Under the pieces are notes generated by a model. It saw only the letters and a list, made by a program, of their open reading frames with translations. It searched no databases and was not told the origin of the DNA. Made by a program: the position numbers and the translations under genes. From the NCBI GenBank assembly GCA_039583695.1, contig JAVKSL010000008.1:1-64000 (forward strand): a stretch of DNA of 64,000 nucleotides, read 5' to 3'. This DNA comes from JAVKSL01 sp039583695. GTDB taxonomy: Bacteria; Actinomycetota; Acidimicrobiia; Acidimicrobiales; JAJPHD01. Positions 36,387-43,504 of the stretch are shown here, piece by piece (the first letter of the stretch is position 1; each line of letters opens with the position of its first letter).

Positions 36387-37220
36387 TCATCGGGTCGTGC
36401 GTGCCCCGCTCCGCCTGGTCAGGAGTGCCGCACCAGCGGCCGCAACAGTCGCCCCAATAGCCGCGGCCCGCCAGCGGCTGGCGTTGGTCTGGGGCAGCCA
36501 TGGCAGCGCGGACATGGTGTCGCTGAGCGAGGCGATCAGGCGGGGATGCAGCCGCACCGGCTCGACGAACTGTCGGACCTCCCAGCCTCGGTCGACTGCC
36601 AGCTTGAGCAGGACCCTGTCCGGGTTGACCGCCACCGGGTGACCCACGATCTCCAGCATCGGGACGTCGGTGTAGGAGTCGGAGTAGGCGTAGGAGCTCT
36701 CGAGGTCGATGCCCCGCTCGGCGGCGAGCGAGGCGATGGCCTCGGCCTTGTAGGGGCCGTAGGCGTAGAAGTCCATCTCGCCGGTGTATCGCCCTGCGGT
36801 GTCGATGCGCGGGACCGAGGCGATCGCGGCGTCGGCGCCCAGGTAGCGACACAGCGGGAGCACGATCTCCTCAGGCGCCGCGGAGACTATGTAGACCTCC
36901 CGTCCCGCAACGTGGTGGGCCCCGATGAGCTCGAGGGCCTCCGCGAAGATGATCGGCTCGACGATCTCCTCCAGCGTCTCGGCGACGATGCGGGCCACGC
37001 TGGCCTGGTCCCAGCCCTTGCACAAGGTCAGGACCGACTCGCGGATCCGGGACAGGCGTTGCTCGTCGGCGCCCAGGTGGAGGTAGATGAGCTGGCCGTA
37101 CAGCGCCCGCAGCGCGGTGGTCTTGGAGATCATGCCCTCGCGGTAGAAGGGCCGGCCGAAGGCCAGCATGGAGGCCTTGGCGATCACTGTCTTGTCCAGG
37201 TCGAAGAAGGCTGCCTCCAC
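36387..37220 (-). CDS. HAD-IB family hydrolase with C-terminal membrane helix
   Basis: The 277-residue protein has the HAD motif I AFFDLDKTVI, motif II YIVSAAPEEIV and motif IV SYAYSDSYTDVPML, with the helical cap typical of the IB (SerB-like) group. A short hydrophobic segment near the C-terminus (AAAIGATVAAAGAALL) followed by Arg suggests membrane attachment. GTG at 37220 was chosen because the family begins there; the open frame continues 200 codons upstream without similarity. Related actinobacterial proteins are called phosphoserine phosphatase or lysophosphatidate-type enzymes. The substrate is not certain. Confidence 0.85.
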   Translation of the reverse strand: MEAAFFDLDKTVIAKASMLAFGRPFYREGMISKTTALRALYGQLIYLHLGADEQRLSRIRESVLTLCKGWDQASVARIVAETLEEIVEPIIFAEALELIGAHHVAGREVYIVSAAPEEIVLPLCRYLGADAAIASVPRIDTAGRYTGEMDFYAYGPYKAEAIASLAAERGIDLESSYAYSDSYTDVPMLEIVGHPVAVNPDRVLLKLAVDRGWEVRQFVEPVRLHPRLIASLSDTMSALPWLPQTNASRWRAAAIGATVAAAGAALLTRRSGARTTR

Positions 37221-37356
37221 GCCCGTGAGCCTAGGCCAGGGCCACGCCCACCAGCCGGAGGACCCGAGTTGGTTGGTTTGTCCGGGATCGGCTAGCGTGT
37301 GGCGCGTCCTACGAACCTCGGGTTTTGGGGGGCCCCGGAGGCTCGCCTCCAAATGT

Positions 37357-37489
37357 TTGACGATCCAGTGACATCTGACGTAGGATTGCGTCAGCACAAG
37401 TGCATGGACTCGCCGCAGGGGGGTGTCCATGTGGCGCAGATTTGGACAAATCAGGACTATTTGACACACGTGGGCCGGCATCTGATACG
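37357..37489 (+). promoter_or_regulatory. Two tandem promoters of the surface-protein operon
   Basis: TTGACG (37357-37362) with TAGGAT (37381-37386, 18-bp spacing) and TTGACA (37461-37466) with GATACG (37484-37489, 17-bp spacing) both face the LPFTG gene. The nearer start site lies about 45 bp before the ATG. The rest of 37,221-37,539 is without a gene. Confidence 0.55.
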
Positions 37490-37539
37490 GTACCGCTAGC
37501 CATAGGTGTAACCGACCAACAGGACGACAGGGGCAACTC

Positions 37540-39213
37540 ATGCGAGCACGTTTTATTAGGCCAGGCGCAATAGTGGTCATGGCGACCGCGGCGGCTGTGG
37601 CCATGGCGGCACCCGCAGGCGCCAGCACACCCGGCAGCTTCTCCGGTGCGGCCTCCGGTTCGGCATTGACCCTCAGCATCGGCACCGACTCCCTGGCTGC
37701 AGGGGTCAGCTCGGTCCAGGGCGACTCAACTCCGGCGGCGAATGCCCTCGGGGCCGGCAGCCTCAGCGTGCTGGGCGACGTCGCCAAGCAGACCGCGTCG
37801 GTGACCGGGGACAACCAGTCCGACGTCAAGGGGCAGCTGTGCGGGTCGGGGAGCCTTCCGAACTACAAGACCGCCTTCCCGCTTCTGAGCATCGGGCTCG
37901 GCTGCTCGTCCAACGTGTCGGCGGTCACCACCACCGAGCCCACCGCCAGCGGCACCGGCACCGCCGCAGGCATCTCGGTGAGCCTGGGCGGCCTTCTCAG
38001 CTCGACCAACGTCGTGCCCGGCTCGGCCGGTGCCACCAGCCTGCTGAGCGGTCTCACCAGCCTGCTCAACCTGGCGAACAGCGGCGGCAGCACCGTCACG
38101 GGCAGCGGGCTCACCAGCATCCTCGGCGGTGCTGCTGTCACCCCGGCTCAGGCCACCACGACCACCACGACGGGCAGCGGCCTCAGCGGCCTGACCGGCG
38201 GCAGCCTGCTCAGCGGCCTGCTCGGGGGGACATCGGGGACCAACCTCACCAGCATCCTGAGCGGAGCGCCCAGCACCGGGATCTCGCTCAGCTCGATCCT
38301 CGGCAACCTTTTGAAGAACACCGAGCAGACCCTCGGCATCACCGCCGGCTCCACCTCGGCGGCCCTTACCACCTCTGCCAACTCCGACGGCGCGGCTGAC
38401 ACCGCCACTGGCGCCAGCATCAGCGTGCTCACCGTCCTGGGTGGGGCGCCCCTGATCAAGATCACCGTCGGCAGCTCGGGGGCGCTGGCCACCTTCAACA
38501 CCCACACCGGTGTGGCCACTCCCGTGGTGAACCCGGCAATCGTGTCGATCTCGATAGCCGGTGGCAAGCCGATCACCCTGGCGCTGGGCACCAAGCCGAT
38601 CACCCTTCTCGGTGGCACCCCGCTGGCCATCACCATCGCTCCCTCCTCGGGGACCGTCACCCACAACGCCAACGGGTCGGTCACCGCCACCGCCACCGGG
38701 CCCGAGATCGACCTGCTCCAGGGTCTGTTCGGGGGCCCCACCAATGGTGGCACCGGTAGTGGCGTCGGCAGCCTCACCAGCATCCTGGGCGGCGCTGCGG
38801 TCACCCCTGCGGACTCCACAGCTGCCAGCCTGGGTGGCCTCACCAACCTCCTTGGTGGGACCAGCGGCCTCACCGGCATCCTCGGTGGTGGCGGCAGCCT
38901 CACCAGCATCCTGGGTGGCACCGGGACCGGCGGGCTCACCAGCATCCTGGGTGGCACCGGCACCACGTCTGCCACCTCCAGCACCACCGGTGGGATCGAT
39001 GTTACCCTCGCCACTTCCACCGCATCCATTGGTGGCACCGCGGCGGTCGTCACGCCTACCACCTCTGCCCCACCCAGCGCGGCGCCGACCACTACCGCCC
39101 CGACGACACTGCCATTCACCGGTGAGCCTCCCTGGATGCCCTTCGCCGGCCTCGGCTTCTTGGCCATCGCGGGTGTTGTGGGACGCCTTGCCCTGAAGTC
39201 ACGAGTGAGGTAA
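37540..39213 (+). CDS. Secreted, sortase-anchored Ser/Thr/Gly-rich repeat protein
   Basis: The 557-residue protein starts with a signal peptide (hydrophobic residues 11-25, ASA-type cleavage near 29) and ends with a sorting signal: LPFTG at residues 524-528, a hydrophobic helix and KSRVR. The body is low-complexity and made of recurring short units such as LTSILGG, LSGLLGG and LTNLLGG. These may form a repetitive beta or coiled surface fibre. The sortase encoded 50 bp downstream is the obvious anchoring enzyme. No enzymatic domain is seen. It is probably an exposed adhesin or structural coat protein. Confidence 0.8.
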   Translation: MRARFIRPGAIVVMATAAAVAMAAPAGASTPGSFSGAASGSALTLSIGTDSLAAGVSSVQGDSTPAANALGAGSLSVLGDVAKQTASVTGDNQSDVKGQLCGSGSLPNYKTAFPLLSIGLGCSSNVSAVTTTEPTASGTGTAAGISVSLGGLLSSTNVVPGSAGATSLLSGLTSLLNLANSGGSTVTGSGLTSILGGAAVTPAQATTTTTTGSGLSGLTGGSLLSGLLGGTSGTNLTSILSGAPSTGISLSSILGNLLKNTEQTLGITAGSTSAALTTSANSDGAADTATGASISVLTVLGGAPLIKITVGSSGALATFNTHTGVATPVVNPAIVSISIAGGKPITLALGTKPITLLGGTPLAITIAPSSGTVTHNANGSVTATATGPEIDLLQGLFGGPTNGGTGSGVGSLTSILGGAAVTPADSTAASLGGLTNLLGGTSGLTGILGGGGSLTSILGGTGTGGLTSILGGTGTTSATSSTTGGIDVTLATSTASIGGTAAVVTPTTSAPPSAAPTTTAPTTLPFTGEPPWMPFAGLGFLAIAGVVGRLALKSRVR

Positions 39214-39262
39214 GTGGGAGTAGACTTCAATACATGGAGTCTTCTACCGTGAGAGTTGTCTC

Positions 39263-39898
39263 ATGAGCTCGACCATCGCCTGGCTGCGCGGACATCGCGC
39301 AGCCAGGCTCGGTCTTTCTGGGCTTTCGGGTGCCCTGCTGTTGGTAGCCATCGGCCTCATTGCCTTTCCCCTGATAACCAACGTTGCCGCAGGCACCAAC
39401 GAGGGAAAGCTGACCAAGGAGCTGGCGAGCACAAAGATCCGCAACGAGTACCTCAATGGGGACGTCGGGATAGGCCAGAGCCTCACCAGGATAGAGATCC
39501 CAGCCATCCATGTGAACGTGGTGGTGGTCCAGGGGACCTCCGACACCGCGCTCCGAGCAGGCGCGGGGCACTACACCAGCACCCCGCTGCCGTGCACGGT
39601 TGGGAACGTGGCGATCGCCGGTCACCGGACCACCTACGGCAAGCCGTTCGCCTACCTAAACAGGCTGGTCCCGGGTGACAAGATCATCTTGGACACGCCA
39701 ATCGGGTCCTGCACCTACTCGGTCTCGGCAGTGCCGATCAGTGTCCTTCCGACCGATACCGCGGTGGTGGCCAACACGCCAGGCCGATACACCCTCACCC
39801 TGACCACCTGTAACCCGAGGTACTTTGCCACCCACCGACTCGTGGTCCATGCCACGATGGTCTCGAACGCCAAGAGCGCTGGGAGCACGGCGGCCTGA
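39263..39898 (+). CDS. Class E-like sortase
   Basis: The 211-residue protein has an N-terminal membrane helix (residues about 20-40), the catalytic His in VAIAGHRTTYG, the Cys in TLTTCNP and the Arg in ATHRLVVHA, in the usual order. TLTTC and its context resemble actinobacterial class E housekeeping sortases. It lies between the LPFTG substrate gene and an Fn3 surface protein and overlaps the latter by 1 bp (TGATG). It would attach the LPFTG protein to the cell wall. Confidence 0.9.
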   Translation: MSSTIAWLRGHRAARLGLSGLSGALLLVAIGLIAFPLITNVAAGTNEGKLTKELASTKIRNEYLNGDVGIGQSLTRIEIPAIHVNVVVVQGTSDTALRAGAGHYTSTPLPCTVGNVAIAGHRTTYGKPFAYLNRLVPGDKIILDTPIGSCTYSVSAVPISVLPTDTAVVANTPGRYTLTLTTCNPRYFATHRLVVHATMVSNAKSAGSTAA

Positions 39899-41241
39899 TG
39901 GGCTCGCCGCGGCGGGGGCTTGGGCCTGGGCCTCCACGGGCGCACGGACGGCGCAGAGCTAATGCCTGCCGGGAGCTTGTCCCGGCAGCACTGGTCCCTG
40001 TGGTGCTGGGGACGATGGTGGCCTTGGTGAGTGGTGCGGTGCAGCTGGTGGGCGCAACACCAGCGTCGGCCGCCGCGCTCGGCCTCCTGGGTGGGACCCC
40101 CAAGCCAACCGTCACCCTGTCGTCCCCCTCGAGCGGGGGAATGGAGGCGTTCAAGACCACGAGCCCGGTGGTGACCGGCACCGCGGTCCCGGGTGACCAG
40201 GCCGGCAACGGCGTCATCAGCGCCGTGAAGGTCGTGATCAGCTCCTCGGCTGGGCACCCGGGGACGACCTTCGACCTTGCGCCGCAGGCTCCGACCAGCG
40301 GCTCGACGTGGACCTTCTCCGGTAGCCCCTTGATACCCATCGCCTATAACGGCCAGTATTCGGTGACGGTGACGGTCACCGAGACCGATACCCCGCTGCT
40401 GGGATCGGTCAGGACAGGTACGGCCAGCACCAGCGTCGGGTTGGCCGAGGACGTGCCGCCTGTGGCGCCAACCGGTGTCACCGCCGACGTCACCGGGGCT
40501 CGCAAGGTGACTGTCTCGTGGTCCCCCAATCCCGAGCCGGACACCTTGGGTTATGTGGTGCTGCGCTCGACGGGCACGGGCGCCTCGAGCGAGCTGGGGA
40601 GCACGGCGACTACCAGCTATGTGGACAACACCCCCCAGGTCGGGGTGCGCTACACCTACTCGGTGGTGGCACTGCGTGCGGGGGATGCGCCGGGCTCGAG
40701 CCTGTATTCCCCACCCTCGAGTGGGGTGAGCACCGAGGTCTCAGGGACGGCTCCTTCCAGCTCGGGCACCACCAAGTCGGGCACCACCAAGTCGGGCACC
40801 ACCAAGTCGGGTTCCACCAAGTCGGGTTCCACTGGGTCCGTTTCTGGTCAGAGCGGGACCGCCACCACCCCGTCGGCGCCCCTCCTCACTCAGTCGGCCC
40901 TCACGGCGCAGTACCAGGCCGATATCGCCGCGGCGGGCAATGCCGGGGCACCCTCACCGGCCAGCTCTGCACCTGCCTCCTCCGCCAGCAGTGGCGGCAC
41001 CACCTCGGGGTCGTCGGTGACCGGAGCACCCAAGGCGGGTGGCTTCTCGGAGGTCCTGCCCTATCCCAAGGGACAGAGCCCCAGCGGCGCCCAGACGGCA
41101 GCGGACCCGGCGGCCACGCCCGGACCGTCCGGCGCGTCCGGGTCTCGGGTCCGGACGCTGGCGACAGTAGCCCTGGGCATGATCTTCCTGGTAGTGGCCG
41201 CCCTGGCGATAAGGCTTGTCCTAAGGGTCCGCCGGGGCTAG
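39898..41241 (+). CDS. Membrane-anchored fibronectin type III surface protein
   Basis: The 447-residue protein has a signal-type helix at residues about 30-55, an Ig-like region (PTVTLSSPSSGGMEAFKTTS), one Fn3 domain (PPVAPTGVTADVTGARKVTV to YTYSVVALRAGD), a Ser/Gly/Lys tandem-repeat linker, and a C-terminal membrane helix (TLATVALGMIFLVVAALAIR) with a basic tail. It has no LPXTG motif, so it is anchored by the helix. It overlaps the sortase gene and probably belongs to the same surface assembly. Confidence 0.78.
   Translation: MGSPRRGLGPGPPRAHGRRRANACRELVPAALVPVVLGTMVALVSGAVQLVGATPASAAALGLLGGTPKPTVTLSSPSSGGMEAFKTTSPVVTGTAVPGDQAGNGVISAVKVVISSSAGHPGTTFDLAPQAPTSGSTWTFSGSPLIPIAYNGQYSVTVTVTETDTPLLGSVRTGTASTSVGLAEDVPPVAPTGVTADVTGARKVTVSWSPNPEPDTLGYVVLRSTGTGASSELGSTATTSYVDNTPQVGVRYTYSVVALRAGDAPGSSLYSPPSSGVSTEVSGTAPSSSGTTKSGTTKSGTTKSGSTKSGSTGSVSGQSGTATTPSAPLLTQSALTAQYQADIAAAGNAGAPSPASSAPASSASSGGTTSGSSVTGAPKAGGFSEVLPYPKGQSPSGAQTAADPAATPGPSGASGSRVRTLATVALGMIFLVVAALAIRLVLRVRRG
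40762..40836 (+). repeat. 15-bp tandem repeat, five copies, in Fn3 protein linker
   Basis: TCGGGCACCACCAAG units (the last two with GTTCC) encode SGTTK, SGSTK and SGSTG in the stalk before the C-terminal helix. Confidence 0.92.
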
Positions 41242-41285
41242 GCCCGTCGCGCCGGGCCGGCCGCGCTAGGATCATCGAGGTGGAC

Positions 41286-41630
41286 ATGAGCGTCGACGTC
41301 GTTCGGGCCGGCGGGTCTTGCGCGGTCCTCGTCGTGAGCGGGGAGCTGGACGTCTACACTGCCCCGCGCCTCAGAGAGTGCCTGGTTGAGCTGGTGAGCG
41401 AGGGGACTCTGCGGATTGTGGTGGACCTCAACGGGGTCGAGCTCCTCGACTCGACAGGGATCGGAGTCCTGGTGGGCGGCCTCAAGCGGATCCGCACGCA
41501 TGAGGGGGAGCTGGCTTTGGTGTGCGCGCAGCAGCAGCTCTTGAAGCTATTCGAGATCACCAGGGTCAATACGATCTTTTCCGTCTTCCATACCGTGGAG
41601 GCGGCAACCGCTGCGATGGCGCAGACGTGA
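41286..41630 (+). CDS. STAS-domain anti-anti-sigma factor
   Basis: The 114-residue protein is a single STAS domain of the SpoIIAA/RsbV type. LVVSGELDVYTAPRLRECL and VVDLNGVELLDSTGIGVLVG are diagnostic, and the Ser in LLDSTG is the expected phosphorylation site. GAGG at 41277-41280 supports the ATG at 41286. The next gene, overlapping by GTGA, encodes the matching kinase. The pair forms a partner switch that controls a sigma factor not overlapping this locus. Confidence 0.9.
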   Translation: MSVDVVRAGGSCAVLVVSGELDVYTAPRLRECLVELVSEGTLRIVVDLNGVELLDSTGIGVLVGGLKRIRTHEGELALVCAQQQLLKLFEITRVNTIFSVFHTVEAATAAMAQT

Positions 41631-42055
41631 GGGACTCACTCCCGGCGGACGCGGTGGTCTTGGACATCGTGGCCGACCCCTCGCTGGTGAGCACGGCCCG
41701 GGTTATGGTGTCCTGCTTGGCCTCGACGAGACGTGAGCTTTCGGCGGAGAGGCTTGACGACCTCGAGCTGGCAGTATCCGAGGCCTGTACCAACGCTATC
41801 AACTCCTATGGGCCCGATGTCGATGCTCCGAGGGTCCTGGTTTCTTGGAAAGAGGACGATGATCGTGTGGAGGTGAGGGTGACCGACCGCGGTCGGGGCT
41901 ACGACCCCGCACAGGCTATCCCGAGCAATTCCGGGGGCTTGGGGGTCAAGCTGATCCAAATCCTGGTGGACGAAGCCTGCTGGGAGCCCGGAAACCCAGG
42001 CACGACGGTGCGAATGTCCCTCAAATGTCCGAGGTGCAGGGTCGAGCAGGACTAG
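41627..42055 (+). CDS. Anti-sigma factor, RsbW/SpoIIAB-type HATPase kinase
   Basis: The 142-residue protein has a GHKL ATP-binding fold: the N-box LELAVSEACTNAINSY, the G1 box VTDRGRGYDP and GGLGVKLIQILVDE. Such proteins bind a sigma factor and phosphorylate the STAS partner encoded directly upstream. The candidate client could be the group 2-like sigma factor at 35,057, but no sequence evidence links them. It converges with the trkA gene, overlapping by 4 bp. Confidence 0.88.
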   Translation: MRDSLPADAVVLDIVADPSLVSTARVMVSCLASTRRELSAERLDDLELAVSEACTNAINSYGPDVDAPRVLVSWKEDDDRVEVRVTDRGRGYDPAQAIPSNSGGLGVKLIQILVDEACWEPGNPGTTVRMSLKCPRCRVEQD

Positions 42056-42786
42056 TCCACATCTGGTTCCTGCCCCAACGTAGGCGGCCCCGCACCAAGG
42101 AGCACCGCGCGGACCGTGTCCTCGGAGTCCCGGGTGACCAAGGCCACCACCTCGTCCCCGGCTACCAGCGGCGTGTCGCCCCGGGGGACCACGACGTGGT
42201 TCGCGCGCACCACCGCCACGATGCTGGCGTCTCGGGGCAAGCCCAGCCCCCGGATGGTGAGCCCCGCCGCTGGGGAGCTATCCGCCAGCGTCACCCCAAC
42301 CAGCCGGGCACCACCGCCTTCCAAGGTGAGCAGGCGCACCAGCGAGCCCACAGAGACCGCCTCCTGCACCAGGGCAGACAGGAGGTGCGGCGTCGAGACC
42401 GAGAGGTCCACCCCCCAGGTCGGCTTGAACAACCAGTGGTTCTTGGGGTGGTTGACCCTGCCCACCACCCTCGGGACGGCGAACTCCTGCTTGGCCAGCA
42501 GCGATACCACCAGGTTGTCCTCGTCGTCCCCCGTGGCGGCCACCATGACGTCAGCGGTCTCCAGCCTGGCAGCTTGCAGGGTCCTCATGTCGCAGGCGTC
42601 GCCTACCAGCCACTGTACCTGCCTTGTGTCGGCAGCCTTTGCCCCCGAGCCCCCTGCCTGGCCCTCGCCGAGCCGAGCCGCCACCTCCGGGTCCTTCTCC
42701 AGCACCAGGACCTCGTGACCGGCTTCGAGAAGGTCCTGGGCCAAGAAGATTCCCACGTTGCCTGCGCCGGCGATCACCACCCTCAC
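42052..42786 (-). CDS. TrkA-N/TrkA-C potassium regulator (second of pair)
   Basis: The 244-residue protein has a Rossmann RCK domain (VRVVIAGAGNVGIFLAQDLL, LVLEKDPEVAARL, VMVAATGDDEDNLV) and a TrkA-C ligand domain after residue about 150. It overlaps the first trkA-like gene by GTGA. Twin RCK genes beside an APC-type permease are common in Actinobacteria and gate potassium uptake. The GTG at 42786 starts the family similarity, while the longer frame upstream belongs to no gene. Confidence 0.9.
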   Translation of the reverse strand: MRVVIAGAGNVGIFLAQDLLEAGHEVLVLEKDPEVAARLGEGQAGGSGAKAADTRQVQWLVGDACDMRTLQAARLETADVMVAATGDDEDNLVVSLLAKQEFAVPRVVGRVNHPKNHWLFKPTWGVDLSVSTPHLLSALVQEAVSVGSLVRLLTLEGGGARLVGVTLADSSPAAGLTIRGLGLPRDASIVAVVRANHVVVPRGDTPLVAGDEVVALVTRDSEDTVRAVLLGAGPPTLGQEPDVD

Positions 42787-43451
42787 CTGGCGGGTCCCTC
42801 GACCAGAAGGCGGTCGAGCTCCGCCAGGGACTCTCGCATGACCGCAACGTGGAGGTGGTCGCCCTCTTGGCCCAGCAGATCCGGGCTGGCCAGGATCGGC
42901 TCGCCGTCGCGCTCCAGCGCCACCAGGCGGTGCTTGCCCCGGACAACCAGGCGATCGAGGCGTTGGCCGGCCCAGGTCTCGGGCAGCCCACGCTCGACGA
43001 GCAACAGCCGCCCGGAGGCGTCGCTCCAGTCGTGCCAGGCAGTCTCGGGGAAAAGGTGGCGTATGGCCTGGTCGACGGTCCAGGTCACGCTGGCCACTGT
43101 CTCGATCCCGAGGCGGCGATAGATCTGCGCCCGGCGAGGGTCGTAGATGCGGGCCACCACATGGGGGATCTGGTAGCTTTCCTTGGCGATGCGGGCGGTG
43201 AGGATGTTGGAGTTGTCGCCGCTGGTGACCGCGGCCACGGCGCTGGCCTCGGCGATGCCGGCTTCTTGAAGGTGGTCCCGGTCGAACCCGAAGCCCACCA
43301 CCGCCCGACCGTTCCAGCCTGGCGGCAAGCGACGGAAGGCTGCCGCCACCTTGTCCATGATAACTGTCTCGTATCCGGCCTTGGCCAGGCTGACGGCCAG
43401 CTCGGACCCTACGCGACCACAACCGACCACGATGACAAGCACGCCTACCAT
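42783..43451 (-). CDS. TrkA-N/TrkA-C potassium regulator (first of pair)
   Basis: The 222-residue protein shows VLVIVVGCGRVGSELAVSLA, DRDHLQEAGIAEASAVAAVT and a TrkA-C tail. It is the partner of the downstream RCK protein. ATG at 43451 is used; GTG at 43442 is an alternative. It is divergent from the KimA-like permease with only about 50 bp between, a layout that fits common control of potassium transport. Confidence 0.9.
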   Translation of the reverse strand: MVGVLVIVVGCGRVGSELAVSLAKAGYETVIMDKVAAAFRRLPPGWNGRAVVGFGFDRDHLQEAGIAEASAVAAVTSGDNSNILTARIAKESYQIPHVVARIYDPRRAQIYRRLGIETVASVTWTVDQAIRHLFPETAWHDWSDASGRLLLVERGLPETWAGQRLDRLVVRGKHRLVALERDGEPILASPDLLGQEGDHLHVAVMRESLAELDRLLVEGPAR

Positions 43452-43504
43452 CGAACACGCATCGGCGGTTCGGCACAACTCGCGATTGGTGTTTGACTGT
43501 CCCA

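Noticed and set aside
43452..43504. c-di-AMP (ydaO-type) riboswitch before the KimA-like gene
   Set aside because: Only about 50 bp separate the divergent starts, too short for that riboswitch.
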